This document shows, piece by piece, positions 9,993 through 21,103 of a stretch of 64,000 nucleotides of DNA. Made by a program: the position numbers and the translations under genes. Location: the NCBI RefSeq assembly GCF_001698815.1, contig NZ_LGSI01000003.1, forward strand, positions 1-64,000, written 5' to 3'. The notes beneath the pieces are model-generated. The model worked only from the letters and a program-made list of their open reading frames with translations. It made no database searches and was not told the origin of the DNA. Every line of letters starts with the position of its first letter. The stretch's first letter is position 1. The DNA comes from Pseudomonas syringae. GTDB taxonomy: Bacteria; Pseudomonadota; Gammaproteobacteria; Pseudomonadales; Pseudomonadaceae.

Positions 9993-10723
9993 TCGCGTCC
10001 CTCAAAAAAGCTGACGATATGGCGGATACGTTTCTTGTCGGAAGCGTTGAGCCGCGCCCGCTGCCGATACTGCAGATAGAAGCGCAGGCGTTGGGTGGCG
10101 GACAGATGATATTTCGCCACTTTATCCAGGCACGCCAGATCCTTGGTGATCCGGTAGCGCAGCATGAAACTCCACCAGAAAGCGCCGTTGGGGCAGTCGA
10201 TCAGAAACAGTTTGGCCTGATCGTCCACCAGCAAATTGCGCCATTTCAAATCGTTATGGGTGAAGTGCTCGTCGTGCATGGCGCGGGTGTAGCGCGCCAA
10301 CTGGCGGCTGATGCGATCGACCCACTGTCGATCCGCCAGCAGTGGATCGTTGCGCAGCGCCAGCGCTGACAAGTCTTCGGTGTTGGGCAGTTCGCGGGTG
10401 ATCAACGCGCCACGGTCATAAGAAGTGCCTTTGCGCTCCAGGCCCCAAGCGATGACGTCCGCCGTGGGAATACCCCATTTGGCGAAGCGCTTGAGGTTTT
10501 GCCATTCGGACTTGACCCGAGGTCGGCCCAGATAGCGACGCAAGCCTTTGCCCGCGCCAACGTAACGTTTGACGTAATAATTCACGCCATCACGCTGCAC
10601 GCGGATCACTTCGGACAATGGGTCGCGAGTCAGGCGCTCGCCTTGCAAGGCGAACACCGCATCCAGGCTGCCAAAGTCCTCGGCGAGAAAGGCGTAAGCG
10701 GGTTCCAGATTCCAACCCGCCAT
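9989..10723 (-). CDS. wapP: LPS core kinase-like protein WapP
   Basis: 244 residues with a lipopolysaccharide kinase fold. Catalytic loop HNDLKWRNLL and metal-binding LIDCPNG are both intact, and a conserved YYVKRYV gives the ATP-contacting Lys. Homologous by order and length to PA5008 (WapP) of P. aeruginosa, a putative kinase of inner-core heptose. It overlaps waaP by one base (TGATG), so the pair is probably translationally coupled. Expected to be cytoplasmic, at the inner membrane. Confidence 0.87.
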   Translation of the reverse strand: MAGWNLEPAYAFLAEDFGSLDAVFALQGERLTRDPLSEVIRVQRDGVNYYVKRYVGAGKGLRRYLGRPRVKSEWQNLKRFAKWGIPTADVIAWGLERKGTSYDRGALITRELPNTEDLSALALRNDPLLADRQWVDRISRQLARYTRAMHDEHFTHNDLKWRNLLVDDQAKLFLIDCPNGAFWWSFMLRYRITKDLACLDKVAKYHLSATQRLRFYLQYRQRARLNASDKKRIRHIVSFFEGRE

Positions 10724-11529
10724 CAGAGCGCATCTCCGTAACGCACTTTGCGCTGATACAGCTTGTCGGCTTTCATCTCCAGCCAGCTCAGCAGCTTGGC
10801 TTCTTCGGCGAGGATCTGGCGCAGCGGCTGCTGGAAATAGCCTTTGAGGAAGCGCAGTTTGTCGCGTCGGGTCAGGCCAATGTCCAACGCCGAGAAATAC
10901 AGGGCGGCCAGATCCTTGTTGCGCCAGCGCGGGGTAATCACCCGGCGTGTCTGGGCGCGATGCAGGTCGATCACCGACAGGCGGAAATCGTCAGCCGTCA
11001 CCGGCGTGTCGGTGTGCAACAGGAAGTGGCAGATATAACAGTCGCGATGGTTGACCCCGGCGCGGTGCATCATGCCGACCATGCGCGCCACTTCGGCGAT
11101 GAACGCCCGCTTCAGGCGCGGCTCCGGCGGCTCGTTACGCCAATTGATGCTGACGTCTTCCAGGCTTTCGGTGGGCGCCAGTTCTTCGGTGACGATGAAC
11201 GAATGCTGCGCCGCCGGATTGCTGCCCCGCTCGCCGTAAGCCACGGCGGTCATGGTCGGCACGCCGACTTCTTTCAGGCGCGCAATCGCCTCCCATTCCT
11301 TGCCCGCGCCCAGCACTGGCAATTTGGCGGTAATGAGATTCTTGGCGACTTCGCCCCAGCCGATGCCGCGATGGATCTTGACGAAATACCCGCGCCCCTC
11401 GACTTCCGTGCGCAAGGTGCGCCGACCTTCGAGTTCGCGATACACCTGACCGTCCAGACGCTCGACTTCGGCGAACGCATCGCGTCCGGCCCAAAGCGTC
11501 TTGAACGGTTCAGCAAGGAACAACTTCAT
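10723..11529 (-). CDS. waaP: LPS core heptose(I) kinase WaaP
   Basis: 268 residues, the same length as I recall for P. aeruginosa WaaP. It adds phosphate to heptose I of the inner core, a modification essential for outer-membrane integrity in Pseudomonas. Motifs: catalytic loop NHRDCYICHFLL, then SVIDLHRAQTRR. I start it at the ATG ending at 11529 (MKLFLAEPFKTLW), which overlaps the waaG stop in ATGA. The open frame extends further upstream, but that part lies inside waaG. Confidence 0.93.
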   Translation of the reverse strand: MKLFLAEPFKTLWAGRDAFAEVERLDGQVYRELEGRRTLRTEVEGRGYFVKIHRGIGWGEVAKNLITAKLPVLGAGKEWEAIARLKEVGVPTMTAVAYGERGSNPAAQHSFIVTEELAPTESLEDVSINWRNEPPEPRLKRAFIAEVARMVGMMHRAGVNHRDCYICHFLLHTDTPVTADDFRLSVIDLHRAQTRRVITPRWRNKDLAALYFSALDIGLTRRDKLRFLKGYFQQPLRQILAEEAKLLSWLEMKADKLYQRKVRYGDAL

Positions 11530-12650
11530 GGGTAGTGCTCCGCCAGAATCACATCGGCCGCGTGCTGCGGCATGCTGTACAGGTCTGCTGAATCTGCGAA
11601 AGCCAGACCGTTCTTGCTCCACGCTGCACGCGCGGCGTCGTCGGCAAGCATTGTCTTCAGGTACTGATTGAGCTGAGCCTGATCGAACGGCTCGTCCAGC
11701 ACCAGCCCGCTGTCGGCCTCGGCAATGTAGTGGGCGTAACCGCACACCGCGCTGACCAGAACCGGCAAGCCGGCAACCAGCGCTTCAAGCAGAACTGTGC
11801 CGGTGTTTTCGTTGTACGCCGGGTGAATCAAAATATCGGCGCCCATCAGGAAACGCGGGATATCGCTGCGGCCTTTCATGAAGGTCACGTGATCGCCCAA
11901 ACCCAGCGTGGCGCTTTGCAGTTGGAATACTTTGGGGTCGTCCTGGCCGATTACAAACAGCCGCGTGCGTTTTTTCAGCTCGGCGGGCAATGCGGCCAGC
12001 GCCTTGAGGCTGCGATCAACGCCCTTGGTCTTGAACCCGGAGCCGATCTGCACCAGCAGCAGCTCGTCGTCGGCCAGGCCGAACTCCTTGCGGAAATCAG
12101 CACGAATCTGCGGCGCTTCAGGCGGCGCGCGACGATCCTGAGCAATGCCCGGCGGCAACAAGTGGAAGCGCGACAACGGCGTGTCGTAATACTTGATGAA
12201 GAGCGGCTGCTGCACTTCGGAGATCATCAGCACCTGGGTCTTCGCGTCTTTGGCGAACACCGCGCGCTCGTATTCGGCGAAGTGGCGATAGCGGCCCCAT
12301 TGGCGATACAGCGAGTGACGCAGGTTTTGCGCCTTGTCTTCGAAACAACCGTCGGCGGCGTAATACACGTCCAGGCCCGGCATCTTGTTGAAGCCGATCA
12401 GGCGATCCACCGGGCGTTTGGCCAGATCCGCAGCCATCCATGCGCTGAGCTTTTCATTGCGGCGATGGTTGAAGAACGCCTTGACCGGCGCGACCAGCAC
12501 TTCGAAACCCGGCGGCACTTCGCCTTCCCAGATCAGGGTGTAGACGCGAATCTGATGCCCACGCTGCTGACACTCCAGAGCGATACGCATGAAGTCACGT
12601 TGCAGCCCGCCGAACGGGAAGTATTTGTAGAGTACGAAAGCCAGTTGCAT
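11526..12650 (-). CDS. waaG: LPS core alpha-1,3-glucosyltransferase WaaG
   Basis: 374 residues, GT-B glycosyltransferase of family GT4. The N-terminus MQLAFVLYKYFPFGGLQRDF is typical of Pseudomonas WaaG. The donor-binding region near the C-terminus reads HPAYNENTGTVLLEALVAGLPVL. It transfers the first hexose onto the heptose region of the core, at the cytoplasmic membrane face. The start at 12650 overlaps the waaC stop (TGATG). An upstream in-frame ATG at 12734 would lie inside waaC and is not needed. Confidence 0.93.
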   Translation of the reverse strand: MQLAFVLYKYFPFGGLQRDFMRIALECQQRGHQIRVYTLIWEGEVPPGFEVLVAPVKAFFNHRRNEKLSAWMAADLAKRPVDRLIGFNKMPGLDVYYAADGCFEDKAQNLRHSLYRQWGRYRHFAEYERAVFAKDAKTQVLMISEVQQPLFIKYYDTPLSRFHLLPPGIAQDRRAPPEAPQIRADFRKEFGLADDELLLVQIGSGFKTKGVDRSLKALAALPAELKKRTRLFVIGQDDPKVFQLQSATLGLGDHVTFMKGRSDIPRFLMGADILIHPAYNENTGTVLLEALVAGLPVLVSAVCGYAHYIAEADSGLVLDEPFDQAQLNQYLKTMLADDAARAAWSKNGLAFADSADLYSMPQHAADVILAEHYP

Positions 12651-13717
12651 CAGATGGGTTCCTTTGCCAGCAACAGCGCGCCCAATTGGCTCGCTACTCG
12701 CTCGGGATTCAAGCGAGTGAAGCACACTGGCCACTCGCGTTTCAGATCCAACTGACGGCGGTCTTCATCCGTCGGTTGATAGGTGCATTTCTTTTGCAGG
12801 CAAGGCGCGCAGGCCGGGTAATCAGCGGCCAGATGCACTTGCGACTTGCCGTAGGCGCCGGTCAGACCGGGATTGGTCGGGCCGAACAGCGACAAGGTCG
12901 GCACATCCAGTGCAGCGGCCAGATGCCCGATGCCGGTATCGACTGCGACGCAAGCCTGAGCACTGGCCAGCACTTTGGCGACGCCCGCCAGATTCAATTT
13001 GGGCAGGACCACCGCGTGCTCCAGTCCTTGAGCGATACGTTCGGCCCGGGCTTTTTCCTCTGGATTGCCCCACGGCAGCCGCACTTGCAGGCCGCGCTCG
13101 AGCATGCGCTCGGCCAGTTGCCGCCAGTACAGCTCCGGCCAGTGTTTGGTGGCCCAGGTCGTGCCGTGCAGGAACAGCACGAACGGTGCCTGATTCGAAT
13201 CCGCGTCCAGCAATCGCTCGCGATCCAGACCGTAATCGCCCAAACCGGCAGGAACTTGATAGCCAAGCGCCTGAGCGAACAACTGCCGCAAGCGTTCTAC
13301 CGCGTGCTGGCCGCGCGCCACCGGATAGGCCCGGTCATAAAAGCGGCTGCTCAGCGGCTCGCGTGCGGAATTTTTGTCCAGCCCGACCACTGGCGCGTTC
13401 ACATAACGGGTCAGCCAGGCGCTTTTCAGCAGGCCTTGGGCGTCGATCACCAAGTCATAACGGGTGTCGCGCAAACGCTGCTTGAAGCGGCGCCATTCGC
13501 CGCTCTTGAACGTCTGCCAAAGGTTCTTGCGCCAGCGCCGAATCGCCACCGGGATGACCTCGCCCACCGCCGGATGCCAGGTCGGAATTTCCGCGAAACC
13601 TTCCTCGACCACCCAGTCGAACTGAATGCCGGGCAAGGCCCGCGCCGCGTCGGTAATTGCCGGCAGGCAGTGAATCACATCCCCAAGGGACGAAGTTTTG
13701 ATCAGCAAGACCCGCAA
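12650..13717 (-). CDS. waaC: LPS heptosyltransferase I WaaC
   Basis: 355 residues, GT9-family heptosyltransferase that adds the first L,D-heptose to Kdo-lipid A. Motifs: RVLLIKTSSLGDVIH at the N-terminus, FLHGTTWATKHWPE in the middle, and VDTGIGHLAAALDVPTLSLFG at the nucleotide-sugar site. I choose a TTG start at 13717, four bases after the first base of the waaF stop, because GGAGG lies eight bases upstream and the resulting length matches P. aeruginosa WaaC. A TTG at 13726 would add three residues but has the Shine-Dalgarno directly against it. Confidence 0.9.
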   Translation of the reverse strand: MRVLLIKTSSLGDVIHCLPAITDAARALPGIQFDWVVEEGFAEIPTWHPAVGEVIPVAIRRWRKNLWQTFKSGEWRRFKQRLRDTRYDLVIDAQGLLKSAWLTRYVNAPVVGLDKNSAREPLSSRFYDRAYPVARGQHAVERLRQLFAQALGYQVPAGLGDYGLDRERLLDADSNQAPFVLFLHGTTWATKHWPELYWRQLAERMLERGLQVRLPWGNPEEKARAERIAQGLEHAVVLPKLNLAGVAKVLASAQACVAVDTGIGHLAAALDVPTLSLFGPTNPGLTGAYGKSQVHLAADYPACAPCLQKKCTYQPTDEDRRQLDLKREWPVCFTRLNPERVASQLGALLLAKEPI

Positions 13718-13718
13718 A

Positions 13719-14753
13719 TCAGACAACCTCCACCGGCGTGCCGCCCATGTGCGAGAGTGCAGTGATCACCGACTCAGGCTCAAGCAGACGCAGGCAATTG
13801 TAGTGACCGAAACGACAGGTGCGGTCAAAACACGGGCTGCATTCGATGCCCAGACGCACGATTTCCACTTCATCGGCGAGCGGCGGCGTGAAAGCTGGCG
13901 ATGTGGAACCGTAGACCGCGACCAGCGGACGGTTCAACGCCGCAGCCACATGCATCAGGCCGGAATCGTTGGACACCACGGCATCGGCGCAGGACAGCAA
14001 ATCGATGGCTTCGGCCAGGGAAGTATCGCCGCTCAGGTTGACGGCTTCTTCACGCAGGCCGGGGATCAGGCGTTCGATGATGCTTTCGCCCACCGGATGG
14101 TCTTTTTTCGAACCGAACAGCCAGACCTGCCAGCCTTCACGAATCTTGGCTTCCGCGACTTGCGCGTAATGCTCGGCGGGCCAGCGCTTGGACTCGCCAA
14201 ACTCGGCGCCTGGGCACAGGGCCAACACTGGACGATCCAGAGTGAGGCCGAACTTGCTCAAGGCGGAGTCGCGGGTGGCGATGTCGATACGCAGGCTCGG
14301 CCTCGGATACGCCAGCGGCAGCTCGGCGCCCGGCTCGTAAGCCAGGGCCATGAAGCGCTCGATCATCAACGGGTAGCGTTCTTTGTCGAGGGTGCGCACG
14401 TCGTTGAGCAGCACGTAGCGGAACTCGCCACGCCAGCCGGTACGTTTCGGGATGCCGGCAAAAAACGGCACCAGTGCCGACTTGAGCGAGTTGGGCAGCA
14501 GGATTGCCTGATCGTATTGCCCCTTCAGGGACCGACCGATTCTGCGCCGCGTGCCCAGTTCCAGCGCACCGTGGCCCAGCGGAAAGCTCAGCGCCGCGCG
14601 CACTTCTGGCATGCGCTCAAGAATCGGCCGACTCCACTCAGGCGCCAACACGTCGATTTCGCATTCGGGATAACGCTGTTTCAGGCACTGGAACAGCGTT
14701 TGCGCCATCACCATGTCACCGACCCAGCTAGGCCCAACGATCAGAATTCTCAT
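13719..14753 (-). CDS. waaF: LPS heptosyltransferase II WaaF
   Basis: 344 residues, GT9 family; adds the second heptose of the inner core. Motifs: MRILIVGPSWVGDMVMAQTLF at the start, LCPGAEFGESKRWPAEHYA centrally, SNDSGLMHVAAALNRPLVAVYG at the donor site, and a Cys-rich C-terminus (CSPCFDRTCRFGHYNC). The ATG at 14753 follows a GGAAG. It is the first gene of the seven-gene LPS core operon; the promoter should lie in 14754-14967, which also holds a REP element. Confidence 0.93.
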   Translation of the reverse strand: MRILIVGPSWVGDMVMAQTLFQCLKQRYPECEIDVLAPEWSRPILERMPEVRAALSFPLGHGALELGTRRRIGRSLKGQYDQAILLPNSLKSALVPFFAGIPKRTGWRGEFRYVLLNDVRTLDKERYPLMIERFMALAYEPGAELPLAYPRPSLRIDIATRDSALSKFGLTLDRPVLALCPGAEFGESKRWPAEHYAQVAEAKIREGWQVWLFGSKKDHPVGESIIERLIPGLREEAVNLSGDTSLAEAIDLLSCADAVVSNDSGLMHVAAALNRPLVAVYGSTSPAFTPPLADEVEIVRLGIECSPCFDRTCRFGHYNCLRLLEPESVITALSHMGGTPVEVV

Positions 14754-14838
14754 GCTTCTTCCAAAACGACCAGGGAGGCCGGTCAGACTGCGTGACATTC
14801 CCACACAACCTGACGCCTCCCTGTCTTAGCTTTATATA

Positions 14839-14957
14839 GTTGGAGCGAGGCTTGCTGTAGGACCGGCTTTAGCCGGGAGGGCAATTGACGCCTTCGCGAC
14901 TAAAGTCGCTCCTACGGTCGCCCCTACGGTCGATTCGCGGGCAAGCCTCGCTCCAAC
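14839..14957. repeat. Composite REP element between waaF and glnE
   Basis: Perfect outer inverted arms of 17 bases, GTTGGAGCGAGGCTTGC and its complement, flank an inner GTAGGACCGGCTTTAGCCGG REP and a CGCGACTAAAGTCG REP. This nests one REP family inside a dimer of the other. It ends just before the glnE stop. Confidence 0.88.
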
Positions 14958-14967
14958 AGATTCTGGC

Positions 14968-17922
14968 TTAACCCAATCCCAACTCACCCCAGATCCGCAT
15001 CACTTCACGCCGTTCAGGCTCGAACTGATCACCCCGGACCACGCCGGCTTCATTCTGCAACGCCTGGCGGTGAGCGGCCGAGCGGTAGACTTTATACGCC
15101 TCACGCAACAGGTTGGCATCGGTGGCGGGCAGCAGCCCGGCCTCTTCAAGCCCTTCCAGAATCCTGATGTTATCGGTGTAACGCAGCAGCGCCGGATGTT
15201 CCCGGGACCACGCCAAGGCCGCGTATTGCACCATAAATTCGATATCGACGATACCACCGGCGTCCTGCTTGAGGTCAAACGGCACTGTCGCCGAAAAGGC
15301 ATTGGCGCCGGTTCCAGCTGTGCTGATCCGCGTGCCAAGAGTGCCGCGCATCTTGGCGCGCATCTCGCTGACCTCCTGGCGCAGCTTGGGCAAGTCGCGC
15401 TCGCGGCCGAGCACCGAGGCGCGGACATTTTCGAAGGCTTGCCCGACTTCACGGCTGCCGACCAACACCCGCGCGCGCACCAGGGCCTGATGTTCCCAGG
15501 TCCAGGCTTCATTTTCCTGATAGCGGGCAAACGCGCCCAGCGAACTGACCAGAAGGCCCGAAGCGCCGGACGGTCGCAGGCGCATGTCGACCTCGTAAAG
15601 CTGGCCCGAGTTGGTCTGGGTGGTCAGCAAATGAATGATCCGCTGGCCCAGACGCGTAAAGAACTGCGCGCTGTCGATGGGTTTCGCGCCATCGGTTTCG
15701 GCCTGTGGATCACCGTCGTGAATGAACACCAGATCCAGGTCCGAGCCATGACCCAGCTCGATTCCACCGACCTTGCCGTAACCGACAATGACAAAGCCGG
15801 GATCGCACAGGCTGCCATCCGGACGTGAAGGCGTGCCGTGCCGCGCAACCGTGTGCCGCCAGGCCAGGGCCAGCACTTGTTCAAGAATCGCCTCCGCCAG
15901 CCAGGTCAGGTAATCGCTGACTTTCATCAATGGCAAGCTGCCGCTGATTTCCGACGCGGCGACCCGCAAGCGATGCGCCAGCTTGAAATGGCGCAGGGCT
16001 TCCATTTGCTGTTCGAGATCATCCTCGGGAATGCGCGTCAGGCGCTCGCGCAACTCGGCCGCCAACTCCGGCGCCAGCGGCGGGCGGAACAACCGGCCTT
16101 CATTAAGCAGTTCGTCGAGCAACAGTGGAAAGCGGGCGATTTGCTCGGCAATCCACGGGCTGGCCGCGCACAGTGTCAACAGCCGACGCAGCGCGTCAGG
16201 ATTTTCCGTGAGCAGCACCAGATAAGCAGAACGCCGCGCAACGGCTTCGACCAATGGCAGCACACGCTCCAGCACCAGATCCGGATTCTCGTGTTCCACC
16301 GCCTGGGCCAGCAATCGGGGAATGAACGCATCGAGCCGCTCACGACCCAGGCGCTGCATGGAACGCAACTGCGAGCTGTTGCGCAGGTCGGCCAGATGTT
16401 TCAAGGCTTTACCCGCATCGACGAAACCGCCGGCCAATAGCTGACGGCAAGCGGCGTCTTCGTCCTGGGATTCTTCCCACAACGGCAACCATTCCCCGCC
16501 GACAGCCACTTCACCTTCATCTTCTTCATCGTCGGGATCGGAATCCGGATCGGCGATCACCTGCCGGAAGTGCCAGGACACCCGACCGCGCCAGTACATA
16601 AGCTGCTCATGGAAACTCTGCCAGTCGGCGAAACCGAGCATGAAGGCGATGCGCGCCTGATCCTGCTCACCCTCGGGGAGCATTTGTGTCTGCCGGTCGG
16701 CAATCGCCTGAATCGCATGTTCGGTGTAACGCAGGAATTCATAACCCTGGCGCAGCTCGTCGGTCACCGCCGCAGGCAGATAACCTTGTCCTTCGAGGGT
16801 TTTCAGGACTTTGAGCAGCGGCCGCTGTTGCAGGCTCAAGTCGCGCCCGCCGTGGATCAGCTGGAAAGCCTGGGCGATGAACTCCACTTCGCGAATGCCG
16901 CCCGCGCCGAGCTTGATGTTCTCGGCCATGCCTTTGCGGCGCACTTCCTGCTGGATGAGCTGCTTCATGGTGCGCAGCGCTTCGATGGCGGAAAAATCCA
17001 GATAGCGCCGATAGACGAACGGCCGCAGCAGGTCGAGCAATTGCTGGCCCGCGGCCTGATCGCCACCCACCACCCGCGCCTTGATCATGGCGTAGCGCTC
17101 CCAGTCGCGGCCCTGGTCCTGGTAATACTGCTCCAGCGCATTGAAGCTGAGCACCAGCGCCCCGGATGAACCGTAAGGCCGCAGGCGCATGTCCACGCGA
17201 AACACAAAACCGTCGACGGTGATCGGGTCCAGCGCCTTGATCAAGCGCTGGCCCAGGCGAATGAAGAATTCCTGATTATCCAGCGGCCGTTTCACGCCGA
17301 CGGTTTCGCCGCCTTCGGGATAAGCGAAAATCAGATCGATGTCCGAAGACAGGTTCAGCTCCACCGCGCCCAGCTTGCCCATACCGAGAATGACCATCTG
17401 CTGCACTTCGCCGCTGCGCCGCCCCGTGGGCGTGCCGAATTGCTCGCAATGGCGCGTGTACAACCAGCGACATGCCAGATCAATACTGGCGTCCGCCATC
17501 TCGGAAAGGTCGCGACAGGTTTCCACCAGATCGGCCTGTCGGGTCAAATCACGCCAGATAATCCGCACTTGCTGACGCGTGCGTTGGCGACGTAGATTAC
17601 GCCCCAGCTCATCTTCGCCAGCGGCTTCGGTCAGCGCTGCGGCAATCTGCTCGCGCAGTTCGCCAAGAACAAAGCTACGCTCCAGTTCGCCGGAGTCAGC
17701 CAGGTCCAGCAGCATCTGCGGGTCGCGACAGATTTGCTCGGCAACAAAATCACTGGCCGCGCAAACCCGGTCGAACGCTTCGCGACGCGACTCGGGCCAG
17801 GCGTCGAAAGACTCGGCACTGCCTTCGGGCAGCGCTGCAATAGATGTACGAAACGACTGCTGTGCTCGAGTGACTAAAGGCAGCAGGATGGCCGGCAAAT
17901 CGGCCAGCGAAGGTAGGCTCAT
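14968..17922 (-). CDS. glnE: Glutamine synthetase adenylyltransferase/deadenylase GlnE
   Basis: 984 residues, the usual length. The bifunctional enzyme adds and removes AMP on glutamine synthetase in response to nitrogen status through PII. Two nucleotidyltransferase halves are visible. The N-terminal half (deadenylase) has GMGKLGAVELNLSSDIDLIF; the C-terminal half (adenylylase) has GYGKVGGIELGHGSDLDLVF. Each has the G-S/D-D-x-D metal signature. An acidic linker (DSDPDDEEDEGE) lies between them. Divergent from aceE across a 382 bp gap. Confidence 0.96.
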   Translation of the reverse strand: MSLPSLADLPAILLPLVTRAQQSFRTSIAALPEGSAESFDAWPESRREAFDRVCAASDFVAEQICRDPQMLLDLADSGELERSFVLGELREQIAAALTEAAGEDELGRNLRRQRTRQQVRIIWRDLTRQADLVETCRDLSEMADASIDLACRWLYTRHCEQFGTPTGRRSGEVQQMVILGMGKLGAVELNLSSDIDLIFAYPEGGETVGVKRPLDNQEFFIRLGQRLIKALDPITVDGFVFRVDMRLRPYGSSGALVLSFNALEQYYQDQGRDWERYAMIKARVVGGDQAAGQQLLDLLRPFVYRRYLDFSAIEALRTMKQLIQQEVRRKGMAENIKLGAGGIREVEFIAQAFQLIHGGRDLSLQQRPLLKVLKTLEGQGYLPAAVTDELRQGYEFLRYTEHAIQAIADRQTQMLPEGEQDQARIAFMLGFADWQSFHEQLMYWRGRVSWHFRQVIADPDSDPDDEEDEGEVAVGGEWLPLWEESQDEDAACRQLLAGGFVDAGKALKHLADLRNSSQLRSMQRLGRERLDAFIPRLLAQAVEHENPDLVLERVLPLVEAVARRSAYLVLLTENPDALRRLLTLCAASPWIAEQIARFPLLLDELLNEGRLFRPPLAPELAAELRERLTRIPEDDLEQQMEALRHFKLAHRLRVAASEISGSLPLMKVSDYLTWLAEAILEQVLALAWRHTVARHGTPSRPDGSLCDPGFVIVGYGKVGGIELGHGSDLDLVFIHDGDPQAETDGAKPIDSAQFFTRLGQRIIHLLTTQTNSGQLYEVDMRLRPSGASGLLVSSLGAFARYQENEAWTWEHQALVRARVLVGSREVGQAFENVRASVLGRERDLPKLRQEVSEMRAKMRGTLGTRISTAGTGANAFSATVPFDLKQDAGGIVDIEFMVQYAALAWSREHPALLRYTDNIRILEGLEEAGLLPATDANLLREAYKVYRSAAHRQALQNEAGVVRGDQFEPERREVMRIWGELGLG

Positions 17923-18304
17923 GGTCTATCCTTGATCGGCGTGCGTGGGGCTGGGTGCCGTGAGGTCAAGATCCACGTCACTTGCAGGACTGTCGAACAA
18001 AAGTCATATATTGCTGGAATAGTGATTTTTGTAGCAGCCAGCATCAGTTTTTAGTCCGAAAATATTTGATTACCACCAACGGTAACGATTTATCTCACAA
18101 CCTGACAGGAGCGTTTTAGACGCTTACCTGTAGTTTTACTACTGCCCTTACAACTCGAAAGGCTGAAATGGTCGACGATTTGTAGTAAAACTACACGCCA
18201 CCGGAACAATCTCCGGTCATCCAAGAATTTATGTCGTCTGCCCACAAGGCCAGTCGCAAACTCAGGCAACCGATTCTGGAAGCCTTTCCGCCCTGGAGCA
18301 AGCC
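17923..18304. promoter_or_regulatory. glnE-aceE divergent intergenic region with two operator-like palindromes
   Basis: The 382 bp gap holds two copies of TGTAGT-NNN-ACTAC(A): one at 18129-18143 (spacer TTT, last base differs) and a perfect one at 18181-18195 (spacer AAA). Their centres are 52 bp apart, close to five helical turns. The core TAGTNNNACTA fits the TNGTNNNACNA operator consensus of FadR/PdhR-type GntR regulators. Inference: a PdhR-like repressor controls aceEF in response to pyruvate. No regulator gene is adjacent. Confidence 0.6.
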
Positions 18305-20950
<2,646 letters not shown>

Positions 20951-21103
20951 GAGTCTGCTTCGAGATCGTATAGCGCGCTGAAAAGGAGCGACAAGGCAGC
21001 TGAAGATGCGGAATTTACGAACGGTAAATGAGCATCCGACGCTGTTTTGTCGTAACGGCCCACAGCGCACACGAATGAACAGGTTCTCCGAAGGAGAGAC
21101 ATT

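Noticed and set aside
14754..14967. Absence of ilvE between glnE and waaF, as found in P. aeruginosa
   Set aside because: I believe other pseudomonads also have glnE directly next to waaF, so this is not evidence of a deletion here.
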